From: Bacteroidia bacterium | GTDB taxonomy: Bacteria > Bacteroidota > Bacteroidia > NS11-12g > UBA955 | Assembly: GCA_030158725.1 (NCBI GenBank) | Contig: JAOASJ010000126.1 | Location: 36,513-100,512, forward strand | DNA length: 64,000 nt | Direction of reading: 5' to 3' | Shown: positions 44,843 to 55,052 of the stretch, one piece after another | How positions within the stretch are numbered: position 1 is the stretch's first letter | Layout of the letters: the number at the start of each line of letters is the position of its first letter | The notes under the pieces: generated by a model | Database searches by the model: none | What the model was told of the DNA's origin: nothing | The model's input: only the letters and a program-made list of their open reading frames with translations | Position numbers and translations under genes: made by a program

Positions 44843-45916
44843 ATGTCAAAACTACATAATTTCTCAGCAGGTCCATCTATTCTTCCACAAGAGGCCATTG
44901 AAGCGAGCATGGAAGGTATTAGAAACTTTGCTGGTACTGGTTTATCCGTATTAGAAGTATCACACAGAGGCAAGGAATTTGTTGCTGTTGTTGAAGAAAC
45001 TCAAGCCATTATTAAAGAACTTTTAGGTGTTCCAGAAGGATACGAAATATTGTTTTTAGGTGGTGGTGCTAGTACACAATTTTTAATGGTAGCCTATAAT
45101 TTATTGGAAACTAAAGGTGCTTATTTAAAAACAGGTGTTTGGGCTGCAAATGCTGTAAAAGAAGCTAAATATTTAGGAAATGTTGAAGTAGTTGCAAGTT
45201 CAGAAGACAGGAATTATTCTTATATCCCAAAAGGATATACCATTCCAAGCGATGCTGATTATTTCCATTGCACAAGTAATAACACCATTTATGGTAGTCA
45301 AATGCAAAGTTTCCCTGATAGCCCTGTAACTATGGTTTGCGACATGAGTTCTGATATTTTAAGTAGAAGAATTGATGTTTCTAAATTTGGTTTAATATAT
45401 GCTGGTGCTCAGAAAAACATGGGTCCTGCCGGTGTAACAGTAGTTATAGTAAGAAAAGATATTTTAGGTAAAGTTACCCGTCACATTCCTAGTATGATGA
45501 ACTACCAAGTTCACATCGATAAAGAAACGATGTTTAATACGCCTCCTGTATTCCCAATATTCTCAATGTTGCAAAACTTAAAATGGGTTAAAAAAGTTGG
45601 TGGTGTAGATGAAATGCAAAGAAGAGCTGCTGCAAGAGCTGCTTTGTTGTATAACGAAATTGACAGCAACCCATTATTTAAAGGAACCATAGATAAAGAA
45701 GATAGATCTCAAATGAATGCTTGTTTCTTATTAAGCGATGAGTCTATGGAAAATCAATTCAACGCCGCTTGGAAAGAAGCTGGTATTTCTGGAATTAAAG
45801 GTCACCGTTCAGCCGGAGGTTACAGAGCAAGTATGTACAATGCTTTGCCACTTGAAAGTGTTGAAGCTTTAGTAAATGTAATGAGAACTTTTAACGCAAG
45901 CAGTCAATCAAATTAA
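44843..45916 (+). CDS. serC: Phosphoserine aminotransferase
   Basis: SerC transfers an amino group from glutamate to 3-phosphohydroxypyruvate (serine route) and can act in the PdxA/PdxJ branch of vitamin B6 synthesis. The 357-residue PLP enzyme shows [17 protein letters not shown] at the start, [19 protein letters not shown], the PLP Lys in [16 protein letters not shown], and the C-terminal [24 protein letters not shown] upstream is one mismatch from the -7 consensus. Stop and serA start overlap (TAATG). Confidence 0.96.
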   Translation: MSKLHNFSAGPSILPQEAIEASMEGIRNFAGTGLSVLEVSHRGKEFVAVVEETQAIIKELLGVPEGYEILFLGGGASTQFLMVAYNLLETKGAYLKTGVWAANAVKEAKYLGNVEVVASSEDRNYSYIPKGYTIPSDADYFHCTSNNTIYGSQMQSFPDSPVTMVCDMSSDILSRRIDVSKFGLIYAGAQKNMGPAGVTVVIVRKDILGKVTRHIPSMMNYQVHIDKETMFNTPPVFPIFSMLQNLKWVKKVGGVDEMQRRAAARAALLYNEIDSNPLFKGTIDKEDRSQMNACFLLSDESMENQFNAAWKEAGISGIKGHRSAGGYRASMYNALPLESVEALVNVMRTFNASSQSN

Positions 45917-46872
45917 TGAAAATATTAGCAAACGATGGAATAGATGCTTCAGCTAAAATAGCTTTAGAAGCAAATGGTTTTACCATTGATACCAACAACA
46001 TACCTCAAGCTGAATTGGCTTCAAAAATCAACAATTACGATGTGTTGTTGGTGAGAAGTGCAACTAAAGTAACAAAAGAAATATTTGATGCTGCACCAAA
46101 TTTAAAACTGGTTGGTCGCGCCGGTGTGGGTCTTGATAATATTGATACAACATACGCCAAAGAAAAAGGTGTTGCAGTGGTTAACACGCCTGCAGCTTCT
46201 TCAACTTCGGTAGCTGAATTGGTATTTGCTCACATGTTCTCTATTTGTAGAATGTTGCAATATAGCAACAGACAAATGCCAGAGAACGGAATGTCTCAAT
46301 TTAATCAATTGAAAAAAACAGCCTCAGCTGGTGTTGAATTAAAAGGCAAAACTCTAGGTTTAATTGGTTTTGGAAGAATCGGTCGCGAAGCAGCTAGAAT
46401 GGCTTTCGGTTTAGGAATGAATGTTATTGCTTTTGATCCAATGATTTCAGAAGCAAATGTTGAAATTACTTTTCATGAAGATGCAGGCATACCTAGTATT
46501 ACCAAAACCATCAAAACAATCTCAAAAGAGGATGTATTAAAACAAGCTGATTTCGTTAGCTTACATATTCCAGGTGGTCAAGGTTACGTTATTGCTGAAG
46601 CAGAATTGAAAATGATGAAACCTAATGCTGGTCTAATCAATTGTGCCCGCGGTGGTGTCGTTTGTGAAACGGATTTAGTAAATGCATTGAACAATAAAAC
46701 CATTGCATACGCAGGTGTTGACGTTTTTGAAAAAGAACCACCAGTGTATGATGGCATCCTTAAATTAGATAATGTTTCTCTTACTCCTCATATTGGAGCA
46801 AGCACCAATGAAGCTCAAAAACGCATCGGTGATGAAATGGCTGAACAAATTATCCGTTTTTTCAATTCATAA
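45916..46872 (+). CDS. serA: D-3-phosphoglycerate dehydrogenase, short form
   Basis: SerA oxidises 3-phosphoglycerate to feed serC. The 318-residue protein has the catalytic domain, NAD motif GLIGFGRIGREAARMAFGLG, Arg in NCARGGVVCE, Glu in FEKEPPVYDG and the His of LTPHIGAST. The C-terminal ACT domain of E. coli SerA is missing, so serine feedback inhibition by that route should be absent. It is translationally coupled to serC. Confidence 0.94.
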   Translation: MKILANDGIDASAKIALEANGFTIDTNNIPQAELASKINNYDVLLVRSATKVTKEIFDAAPNLKLVGRAGVGLDNIDTTYAKEKGVAVVNTPAASSTSVAELVFAHMFSICRMLQYSNRQMPENGMSQFNQLKKTASAGVELKGKTLGLIGFGRIGREAARMAFGLGMNVIAFDPMISEANVEITFHEDAGIPSITKTIKTISKEDVLKQADFVSLHIPGGQGYVIAEAELKMMKPNAGLINCARGGVVCETDLVNALNNKTIAYAGVDVFEKEPPVYDGILKLDNVSLTPHIGASTNEAQKRIGDEMAEQIIRFFNS

Positions 46873-46874
46873 TA

Positions 46875-48086
46875 TTGGCTAATATTTTTCCTTTTAAAGC
46901 GCTATTACCTGCCCAAGGTAAAGAAGGTTTGGTGTCTGCAAATACCCATGTGGATGACCTAAAACGTCAAATGGAAATAGTTCGCGATAACCCGCTTACT
47001 TATCTAAATGTAGTTAAACCTTATCTGAAATTTAATGAGGAAAAAGATCCAATAAAACATTTTCCATACGGTCTCTCTGCCTTACATGAATTAATGGCAA
47101 TGAAGGCAATGGCATTAGATAGCGATTCTTCATTGTATATATACATTCAGACTGATAAGATAAATGGTTCACATGAATATATTGGGTTAATTTGTACTGT
47201 TCCAGTTGAAGATTATTACGATGGTAAAATCAAAATTCATGAAAAAACCCTCACTGAAAAAGAGGAACAGTTAATCATGCATATTGAAGCAACTGGCGTA
47301 ATAGGTGAACCGGTTTTAATGACCCATAAACCTTCATCAAATGTTTCTGATATTTTAAAATCTAATTCCATTAATGGTGAAGAAATTATTCATTTCCATG
47401 ACGAGGTAGATCGCATTCATCGTGTAATTAAAATAAAGGATGATTCGTTAATAGAATCTATACAAAACGCCTACTCAGGAATTGGTGATTTATACATTGC
47501 AGATGGTCATCACCGAAGTGCAGCCTCTGCGGGTTATTTTAAAAAGAAGGGCATTCAAAATGGTCATTATTTAACCTATATAGTCCCACCTGAATATTTG
47601 AACATTGATAGTTTTCACCGCGCATTTAAATCAAACACTCAGTTTTCAGCAGATACTTTTCTAGAACTATTAAAAAATGATTTTGAGGTTAAATCTTCTT
47701 CAGAATCTATTTTGCCTAAGAACGAATTAGAATTTGGTTTAAGACTTAAAGGGCAGTGGTATCAATTAAATTACAAGCTTGGTGTCGATGGTCTCAACGC
47801 TGTCGATAGTTTAGATGTCTCTATATTGGAAGACCATGTATTCAAATCAAAGCTGCATATCCACGATTCAAAAACAGACAATCAACTGTCTTTCTTAAAG
47901 GGAAGTATCCCTTGTGAAATGCTTGAAGCAGAAGTAGAAGCGGGTATATATGATGCTGTTTTTACCGTGCATCCTTGTCACATACAACATGTTTTTGATG
48001 TTGCTGATCAAGGCTTAATTATGCCTCCAAAATCGACTTATATAGAGCCAAAATTGAGAACTGGTCTAACCGTTCAAATGGTTTAA
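46875..48086 (+). CDS. DUF1015 family protein
   Basis: A 403-residue cytosolic protein recognised as DUF1015 by FPFKALLPAQGKEGLVSANT, ADGHHRSAASAGYFKKKG and YLTYIVPPEYLNIDSFHR. It starts at TTG two bases after the serA stop and completes a serC-serA-DUF1015 operon. That placement suggests a role linked to serine metabolism; the biochemical function is not known. Confidence 0.88.
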   Translation: MANIFPFKALLPAQGKEGLVSANTHVDDLKRQMEIVRDNPLTYLNVVKPYLKFNEEKDPIKHFPYGLSALHELMAMKAMALDSDSSLYIYIQTDKINGSHEYIGLICTVPVEDYYDGKIKIHEKTLTEKEEQLIMHIEATGVIGEPVLMTHKPSSNVSDILKSNSINGEEIIHFHDEVDRIHRVIKIKDDSLIESIQNAYSGIGDLYIADGHHRSAASAGYFKKKGIQNGHYLTYIVPPEYLNIDSFHRAFKSNTQFSADTFLELLKNDFEVKSSSESILPKNELEFGLRLKGQWYQLNYKLGVDGLNAVDSLDVSILEDHVFKSKLHIHDSKTDNQLSFLKGSIPCEMLEAEVEAGIYDAVFTVHPCHIQHVFDVADQGLIMPPKSTYIEPKLRTGLTVQMV

Positions 48087-48234
48087 TCGGTTTTATTTAA
48101 CCTTTTTTCTCGTTAATTAGGCGCTATTTAATAGCTGAAATTCCTAGTAATTAGCATCTTGTATTTTCAAATAGGTTTTATGCGATGAAATATTGGTTTT
48201 TTTAACGAACTTTGCCTTTATTAACGCAAAGAGA

Positions 48235-51200
48235 ATGATTAAAGCCCATACCATTAATAGATTTTTAACACTTTTTATTTTCTTTTTATATGCTCTAGTG
48301 TCAAATGCGCAAGTTTTTGAAGGTGACTTGGCCAATAAAAAATTAAAAGGTGCTGATCTGGTAAAAGTAAGCGAACAAACAGGATTAATTCAATATGCTC
48401 AATTAAATGAGAATATTAGAATAAATGAGGCAAATGTTCAAGCTTATTTGCAAAAGGTGTACGAACTTTCGAATGCCTATACTTTTAGCATTCTTAGAAA
48501 AGAGTCTGATGAATTAGGCTTTTTACACATTCGTTATCAATTGAATTATAATAAAGTTCCTGTTCTTGGTTCTATAATAATTGCACATATAAAAAATGCT
48601 TATCTCTATTCGTTCAATGGTGAGGTTTTTAAAATATCTGAAATCAATTCACAAGTAAAATTAAATGAAAGTGAATGTCTGAAAATTGCATTGGATTCGA
48701 CACATGCAGATTCTTATTTGTGGCAAATTCCAGAAGAAGAGTCTGTAATTAAAGAAATTAAAGAAGATATTCATGCCACATGGTACCCAAAAGGTGAACT
48801 GGTTTATGTACCTGAAAATTTAAATTTCTTTAACAAAACGTTTTACTTAACCTACAAGTTTAATGTACATGCAAGTGTCCCTAGAACTGCAGAAAATATG
48901 TATGTGGATGTGAACTCGGGGAAACTAGTGGCTAGAGAAAATCAATTACACACAGTAGATGTCAATGGTAAGGCCATTACTAAGTATAGTGGAACAAAGA
49001 ATATTATTACCGATAGTACAGCACCATTTAATTACCGTCTGCGCGAGAATACTAGAGGAGGAGGAGTTTATACGCTAAACTTGAAAAAAGGCACCAATTA
49101 TGGTTTAGCCGTCGATTTCCTAGATAGTAACAACAATTGGAACAATGTAAATACAAATAAGGATGAAGTAGCTACAGATTGTCATTGGGGTGCTGAAACT
49201 ACTTATGATTATTATAAAAACAAATTCAACCGCAACAGTTACAACAACAACAACGCAAGAATTAATAGTTACGTCCATTATTCAGCTAATTACGACAACG
49301 CCTTTTGGGATGGACTTCGCATGACTTATGGTGATGGAAATTCCTTTAAACCACTAACTTCTTTGGATGTTTGTGGTCATGAAATTACCCATGCCGTAAC
49401 CAGCAATTCTGCCAACTTAATATACAGTTACCAATCAGGTCAATTAAACGAATCATTTAGTGATATTTTCGGAAATGCCGTTGAAAGATATGGTAAGCCA
49501 ACGGGTTATAGTTGGATAATCGGAGAAGAAATAACTTTTTCTGGAACAGGCTTAAGGAATATGTCAGATCCCAGAGTTAAAGGGCATCCACGTTGCTATT
49601 TAGGAACCTATTGGTACACTGGTTCAGGTGATAATGGTGGAGTACACTTAAATAGTGGGGTTCAAAATTGGTGGTTTTATCTAATAACTGAAGGCGGAAC
49701 TGGAACCAACGATTTTAGCAATGCTTATAAGGTTGACAGTCTAGGAATATTAAGTGCTGAAAAAATTGCATATAGAAATTTAACGGTTTATTTAACCCCT
49801 TCTTCTCAATATGCTGATTCACGTTTTTATTCTATTCAGGCTGCAAAAGATTTGTTTGGTCAATGTAGTAAAGAGGTCATCTCTGTAACCAATGCTTGGT
49901 ATGCGTGCAACGTTGGGCCAAAGTATGATAGCGGTTATGTTAAAGCAGCATTTTCTGCTGATACTGTTATTTGCAACACATCGAAAACCGTGAAGTTTTA
50001 TAACTTAAGTTCAAATGCAATAACTTACAAATGGACATTTGGAGATGGAAATACTTCGACAGCCGCAAATCCGACTAAAACGTATTCTAACTATGGTAAT
50101 TATACAATCAAACTTGTGGCAACAAGCTGTTTTAAAAACAAGAAAGACAGTTTAACCAAAACGGCCTATGTTAAAATTGACTCAACTTTTGATATTTGCA
50201 ATGCTATTTTAATGCCTGCTTCTGGAGTCGACAGTACCCATAAATGTAAATCATTTATATACGACGATGGAGGTGAAGACATATATTCCCAAGGAAGAAT
50301 AACCTATTTCAGAATCAGTGCACCAGGTGCAGATTCTATCCGTATTCGTTTCCTTGATTTTGATTACGAAGCTGGTTATGATAGCCTTTATGTATACAAA
50401 GGCAAATACCCTGGAACAGGCACCAAAGTTGGTGGTTACACTGGTTCAAGTTTGCCATTTTCTGGCAACAATTTCCTTGTTGCTGGTAACACAGTTACTT
50501 TAAGACATGTCTCCGATCCGTATGTGGTAGGTAGAGGTTTTAAGTTATATTATGTTGCAATTAAGAAGCCTGTAAAAGTTACTGCTTATTCAGATACCAC
50601 CATTTGTATGGGTAAATCTGCTTTGCTAAGAGCTAAAGGTAGCGGTGGTTATGCTGGTGATTATTTCTTTAAATGGAATAATTCGGTATACAATGACACC
50701 AATATTGTTGGACCAACAAGCAATACAAGTTATAAAATTAATCTAACTGATTTATGCACCAATTCTAAAGACTCTGCCACAGTTAATGTTACAGTTAGAA
50801 GTCCTTTAGATGTTAAGGCAAATAAAGATACTACCATTTGTTTAGGTCGTTCAGTTACTTTGTCCGCCGCAGCAACTGGTGGAAATTCTGCCAATTATGT
50901 GTATACCTGGGACAATGCTCTAGGTACTGGCACAACAAAAACAGTTAGTCCTACAGTAAATACTACCTACAGAGTAATTATAAGTGATGCTTGTACGCCA
51001 ATATTGGATACAGCATACATTACGGTTAAAGTTAAAGATGGTTTAAAAGTTAAGGTAAGTAGCAACGACACATTAATTTGTTACAATAAAGTGAGTGTTT
51101 TGTCTGCCAATGGCAGTGGGGGAGATACCAGTCAATATTCTTACCAATGGGCTAATGGATTGGGTATGGGTAGCAGTATTAATGCAACATTAACTAGTAG

Positions 51201-53466
51201 CCGTTGGGTAAAATGTACTTTAACAGATGCTTGCTCTGTAACACCTGCTTCTGATTCAATTTATGTAGTTGTTAGAGCGCCTTTGTCAGTTCAATTAAAC
51301 AACGATACTACCTTGTGTTATGGTAGAGGTACTAAACTAATTGCACAATCTAGTGGCGGTGTGTCAAAAGACTATATTTATAACTGGAGTCCAGTATTGT
51401 CAGACACTGCAATTCAAAATGTTAAACCCAAAACTAAAACAAAATATAAAGTTGTACTAAGTGATAATTGTTCCAATTCAGCAAGCGATTCTATCATAGT
51501 TGATGTTTTAGCTCCAATAGTGGTTAGCGGATTAAAAGACACAACTATTTGTACGGGTATGAATGTGCCTTTGATTCCTATAGTAAGTGGAGGTTTGAGT
51601 AGTTCATATACGTATACTTGGAATTTAGGTTTAGGAAATGCTACTACACAATTGGTAGCTCCTACAGGAAGCAATACCTATCAAGTCATTGTTAGAGATG
51701 GCTGCACAGTGCTTGGAGATACTGCAAGTGCTAACATTACTGTTAAGAGCGCTTTGAAACCCAAAATATTTAGTGCAGATACTTTGATTTGTTACCAAAA
51801 TACAAGTGCCTTTACAGTTACTGCCACTGGTGGTGATGTTAGTAATTACTTATATACTTGGAATAACGGATTGGGAACAGGAAGCAGCACCTCAGGTGTT
51901 ATGTCATCAAGTAAATGGGTGAAAGTTACTTTAACAGATGCTTGTACAGTCAATCCTGGTGTCGATTCAATATATGTAACAGTTAGACCAGAGTTGAAAG
52001 TTAATCTGCCTAAAGATACTTTAATTTGTTTTGGAAGTTCTATGACTTTGAGTGCAAATCCAATTGGAGGTGACGTAAATACCTACGCATATACTTGGAA
52101 TCAAGGTCTTAATTCTACACAATCAAATACCATTGCGCCGAAAGTAAAAACACAATACATCGTTTTGTTGAACGATTTGTGTTCAGCTCAAGCTACTGAC
52201 ACTATGGAGGTAGATGTAATGGCGAAAATTAAAATTTCTGGTCTAAGAGATACCACGATTTGTGATGGTGCTTCTGTGCCACTTAACCCAATTGTTACCG
52301 GAGGAATTAGCACTAATTATAAATATACATGGAACCTAGGTCAAGGTAATTCAAAGAACATTTTAGTAAAACCAACGAGCAACACAACTTATAAATTGAT
52401 TGTTGATGATCAATGCACACAACCCTATGATTCTTCTTTTGTCAACATCACAGTTCTTCCAGCTTTAAAATTAAATATTAAGCTGAGTGATAACAGTATT
52501 TGTGAAAGTGATACTTCTATTCTTAATATTAATATGAGTGGAGGTTTAAGCGCTCAATACCAATGGACTATTAATGGTTCGCCAAGTATTAGTAAATCGA
52601 TAATTGAAAATCCTTCAACAAGTACTCAATATATAGTAAACTTAATTGACAATTGCTCGCAAGCAATATCCGACACTGCCAACCTTATTGTTAACCCTAA
52701 ACCAATTGTAGATTTTTCAGTTAGTAAGCAAACGATATGCAGAAAAGAGTCTGTAACTTTTAATAATCTAAGTTCTGGTGCAGTATCTTATTGGTGGCAT
52801 TTAACACCTACAGACAGCACCAATGCGCCTAATCCAATTTTTGCTTATCAAGTTGCTGGAACGTATGACGTGAGTTTGTTCGCCGTTTCCGATTCCCTTT
52901 GTGTTAATGAAATTAAAAAGACGGCTTATATGAATGTGGTAGATTTACCCATTAGTAAGTTTACTTATTTACCAACACAACCTGATTATTTAAACCGTCT
53001 GGTAAACTTCAATAACCAATCAACAAACCAATCTAGTTTTGAATGGAGTTTTGGCGATTTTAGTAAAGAAACAGTCAATCCAAGTCCTTCTCATACATAT
53101 TCTGATACTGGTTATTTCCCTGTGCGATTAATTGTTAAAAACAGTTTAGGTTGCGCCGACACCATGTCTGAAATGTTAAGGGTAAAAGATGTTTTCAGAA
53201 TTTACATTCCAGATGCTATTACCGTTAACAACGATTTGTTAAATGATAATTTTATTGTTCTTGGTCGCGGGATACAATTTTACAACCTACAAATATTTGA
53301 CCGTTGGGGTGGTAAAATTTATGATGGAAACATGGGCGATAAACCATTTGATGGTAAAGACAGTAAAGGTGTTCCTTTAATGAAAGGCACCTATGTGGTT
53401 AATCTAACTGTTCGCGACTTCGAAGGCTTTATGCACTACATCAGACAAGTTCTAGAAGTTCTGTAA
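48235..53466 (+). CDS. Giant secreted M4 metalloprotease, T9SS type B cargo
   Basis: The ATG at 48235 begins a signal peptide (FLTLFIFFLYALVSNAQ); the track TTG start at 48193 adds a non-signal tail and is rejected. The protein has 1743 residues. Order: FTP/PepSY-type propeptide; thermolysin-like M4 catalytic domain with zinc motif CGHEITHAV near residue 380, third ligand in GQLNESFSDIFGN and active-site His in GGVHLNSGVQNWW; a PKD domain (WTFGDGNTSTAANPTKTY); a CUB-like domain; nine Ig-like repeats of 78-80 residues; two more PKD domains; and a C-terminal type B sorting domain (LQIFDRWGGKIYDGN). It is presumably exported by T9SS and attached to the surface. Confidence 0.9.
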   Translation: MIKAHTINRFLTLFIFFLYALVSNAQVFEGDLANKKLKGADLVKVSEQTGLIQYAQLNENIRINEANVQAYLQKVYELSNAYTFSILRKESDELGFLHIRYQLNYNKVPVLGSIIIAHIKNAYLYSFNGEVFKISEINSQVKLNESECLKIALDSTHADSYLWQIPEEESVIKEIKEDIHATWYPKGELVYVPENLNFFNKTFYLTYKFNVHASVPRTAENMYVDVNSGKLVARENQLHTVDVNGKAITKYSGTKNIITDSTAPFNYRLRENTRGGGVYTLNLKKGTNYGLAVDFLDSNNNWNNVNTNKDEVATDCHWGAETTYDYYKNKFNRNSYNNNNARINSYVHYSANYDNAFWDGLRMTYGDGNSFKPLTSLDVCGHEITHAVTSNSANLIYSYQSGQLNESFSDIFGNAVERYGKPTGYSWIIGEEITFSGTGLRNMSDPRVKGHPRCYLGTYWYTGSGDNGGVHLNSGVQNWWFYLITEGGTGTNDFSNAYKVDSLGILSAEKIAYRNLTVYLTPSSQYADSRFYSIQAAKDLFGQCSKEVISVTNAWYACNVGPKYDSGYVKAAFSADTVICNTSKTVKFYNLSSNAITYKWTFGDGNTSTAANPTKTYSNYGNYTIKLVATSCFKNKKDSLTKTAYVKIDSTFDICNAILMPASGVDSTHKCKSFIYDDGGEDIYSQGRITYFRISAPGADSIRIRFLDFDYEAGYDSLYVYKGKYPGTGTKVGGYTGSSLPFSGNNFLVAGNTVTLRHVSDPYVVGRGFKLYYVAIKKPVKVTAYSDTTICMGKSALLRAKGSGGYAGDYFFKWNNSVYNDTNIVGPTSNTSYKINLTDLCTNSKDSATVNVTVRSPLDVKANKDTTICLGRSVTLSAAATGGNSANYVYTWDNALGTGTTKTVSPTVNTTYRVIISDACTPILDTAYITVKVKDGLKVKVSSNDTLICYNKVSVLSANGSGGDTSQYSYQWANGLGMGSSINATLTSSRWVKCTLTDACSVTPASDSIYVVVRAPLSVQLNNDTTLCYGRGTKLIAQSSGGVSKDYIYNWSPVLSDTAIQNVKPKTKTKYKVVLSDNCSNSASDSIIVDVLAPIVVSGLKDTTICTGMNVPLIPIVSGGLSSSYTYTWNLGLGNATTQLVAPTGSNTYQVIVRDGCTVLGDTASANITVKSALKPKIFSADTLICYQNTSAFTVTATGGDVSNYLYTWNNGLGTGSSTSGVMSSSKWVKVTLTDACTVNPGVDSIYVTVRPELKVNLPKDTLICFGSSMTLSANPIGGDVNTYAYTWNQGLNSTQSNTIAPKVKTQYIVLLNDLCSAQATDTMEVDVMAKIKISGLRDTTICDGASVPLNPIVTGGISTNYKYTWNLGQGNSKNILVKPTSNTTYKLIVDDQCTQPYDSSFVNITVLPALKLNIKLSDNSICESDTSILNINMSGGLSAQYQWTINGSPSISKSIIENPSTSTQYIVNLIDNCSQAISDTANLIVNPKPIVDFSVSKQTICRKESVTFNNLSSGAVSYWWHLTPTDSTNAPNPIFAYQVAGTYDVSLFAVSDSLCVNEIKKTAYMNVVDLPISKFTYLPTQPDYLNRLVNFNNQSTNQSSFEWSFGDFSKETVNPSPSHTYSDTGYFPVRLIVKNSLGCADTMSEMLRVKDVFRIYIPDAITVNNDLLNDNFIVLGRGIQFYNLQIFDRWGGKIYDGNMGDKPFDGKDSKGVPLMKGTYVVNLTVRDFEGFMHYIRQVLEVL
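50593..52728 (+). repeat. Nine Ig-like tandem units with a 711-bp higher-order repeat
   Basis: Units start at the Asp codon of DTTIC/DTLIC: 50593, 50827, 51067, 51304, 51538, 51778, 52015, 52249, 52489. Their lengths are 234, 240, 237, 234, 240, 237, 234, 240, 240 nt. Sequence similarity follows the same phase: unit 3 resembles 6 (SSxWVKxTLTDAC), 4 resembles 7 (KTxYxVxLxDxCS), 5 resembles 8 (VPLxPIVxGG). A three-unit block of 711 bp (51067-51777, 51778-52488) is therefore duplicated, with a partial copy before it. Each unit has a Cys near its start and one about 55 residues later. Confidence 0.93.
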
Positions 53467-53469
53467 CTT

Positions 53470-54138
53470 ATGCTTAACACAAAAGTGTTCTTGGGAACTT
53501 TGCTAGCTTGTATACTTGCTTCATCATCATTCCAAGAAAAAGAAACTATCCCAACGATTAAAATTGGTAATTTAATTTGGATGACCAATAACCTAGATGT
53601 CGATACATTTAGAAATGGAGACACAATACCAGAAGCTAAGACATATTATGCTTTAGACAGTTTTGCTCGTCTTAAGCAAGCAGCTTGGAGTTATTACAAC
53701 AACCATAAAGATCCAAAATCTACTTACGGAAGGCTATATAATTGGTATGCTGTAAATGATGCTAGGGGACTTGCCCCAAAAGGTTATCATGTTGCCACAA
53801 AGAATGAATGGCTTTCGCTAATTGATACTTTAGGTGGAAAAGAAAATGCAGGATTAAAGTTAAAATCCAATCGAGAATGGACCAAATCCAATGGGCCATT
53901 TCCAAACAATGTTCAATCAAATGGGTTCAATGCCTTGCCCGGTGGTTACCAATGGGCAAGTGGAGGAGGATTCAGTTTTAAACATGAAACAGGCTTTTGG
54001 TGGACTTCAACTGCAATTAGCTCTTCGCAAGCCGTCAATTTTAGTTTGTACCATATTAGCGGTTACGTTGACCAATCTAATATGAATTTTGAAAATGCCA
54101 TTTCAGTGCGCTGTGTCAAGGATACTTTAAAACTTTAA
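53470..54138 (+). CDS. FISUMP-domain protein (Fibrobacter major paralogous domain)
   Basis: A 222-residue secreted protein with a signal-like N-terminus (VFLGTLLACILASSSFQ). The body has the FISUMP pattern: IKIGNLIWMTNNLDVDTFRNG, YGRLYNWYAVNDARGLAPKGYHVATKNEW, GFNALPGGYQW, GFWWTST and a terminal SVRCVKD. The domain is related to C-type-lectin-like folds and is common on surface proteins. It begins 3 bases after the M4 protease stop and is likely co-expressed with it; a physical link is not shown. Confidence 0.85.
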   Translation: MLNTKVFLGTLLACILASSSFQEKETIPTIKIGNLIWMTNNLDVDTFRNGDTIPEAKTYYALDSFARLKQAAWSYYNNHKDPKSTYGRLYNWYAVNDARGLAPKGYHVATKNEWLSLIDTLGGKENAGLKLKSNREWTKSNGPFPNNVQSNGFNALPGGYQWASGGGFSFKHETGFWWTSTAISSSQAVNFSLYHISGYVDQSNMNFENAISVRCVKDTLKL

Positions 54139-55044
54139 CCAATGGCCAATTATTCTGCCTTGAGAAAATTCAAGTGCTGGTGCTGGAAGTTTGATGCAAT
54201 TCAATACAAATAGCAAAGTTTTAATTCCTTTTTTCTTTGTTTTAATTTTGCTCAAATTGAAATCTAAACTCAAATAATACTGCCTATACCTTTTCACATT
54301 TGAATAGTCTTGAACCACTAAGTTTTTATCAATCCATATATTGTCATCACCGCCCAACATACCATCGGCGCCATATCCAATTCCAAACCCCAACCATTGT
54401 GCTTTGTTTTTTAAAGGACTATAGCATAACCAGTAAGTTTGGGCATTGTAGTCTTTTAACAACCTTTCATTAAAATTACTGCCTAATGTGTTGGGTCTTA
54501 TGGAAGCATAATTTGAAGCACTATAAGAGAATTTCATTTTGATTTTCTGTTCATGCCAAATTGCTTCTTGTCCTGCGCTTAACAAGGTTCCAAAACTATT
54601 TGCTGCTAAATCGCCAACCGAAGCACCCCAAGCGCTTGAAAAGCCATCCCAAATTTCAATAGGGTCTTGGAAAATGCTGCCAAATAAAGCCCATTTCCAT
54701 TGTTTGTTTTTTGGAACACCAGCCCATTTTGCGGCTTCAATTCCAGCTAGTCCTAAGTAATAAGAAGAAAAACAATGGCCAAACTTATCCATTTGTAACC
54801 ATTCATGGTTGTCGTTAAAAAAATGAAATTTACTCTGAGGATAACCGCTGTACCACAGTTTATACAAACCAGCGTGTACAACAGCGGTTCCACCTATTCC
54901 AACGGTGTAAGCTAAATTTTGCTTTTGTTTATAGTTAAGAGTATCACTCTGCTTTTGTGTCATCAACAGTAGGTGATTTGTGTCTGCATTTACATTGCAA
55001 AGCACACTAAAAAATAGACCAAAGCAAAAGACTTTAAGCCTCAT
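54127..55044 (-). CDS. DUF2279 family protein
   Basis: A 305-residue protein with a signal peptide (VFCFGLFFSVLCNVNADT) and the DUF2279/YfiM-like core: WLQMDKFGHCFSSYYLGLAG, GVPKNKQWKWALFGSIFQDP, EIWDGFSSAWGASVGDLAANSFG. The conserved His/Asp-rich core with hydrophobic helices suggests an envelope protein of unknown activity. The end overlaps the convergent FISUMP gene by 12 bases. It follows the phosphohexomutase gene with an 8-base gap. Confidence 0.85.
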   Translation of the reverse strand: MRLKVFCFGLFFSVLCNVNADTNHLLLMTQKQSDTLNYKQKQNLAYTVGIGGTAVVHAGLYKLWYSGYPQSKFHFFNDNHEWLQMDKFGHCFSSYYLGLAGIEAAKWAGVPKNKQWKWALFGSIFQDPIEIWDGFSSAWGASVGDLAANSFGTLLSAGQEAIWHEQKIKMKFSYSASNYASIRPNTLGSNFNERLLKDYNAQTYWLCYSPLKNKAQWLGFGIGYGADGMLGGDDNIWIDKNLVVQDYSNVKRYRQYYLSLDFNLSKIKTKKKGIKTLLFVLNCIKLPAPALEFSQGRIIGHWLKF

Positions 55045-55052
55045 AAGAAGTA

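Noticed and set aside
48193-48234. Longer start of the M4 protease at 48193
   Set aside because: It starts at TTG and puts hydrophilic residues ahead of the signal peptide; the ATG at 48235 places the signal peptide at the N-terminus.
50593-52728. Possible CRISPR or satellite DNA from the regular spacing
   Set aside because: The repeat lies in one coding frame with Ig-like units; there are no short identical repeats with spacers.
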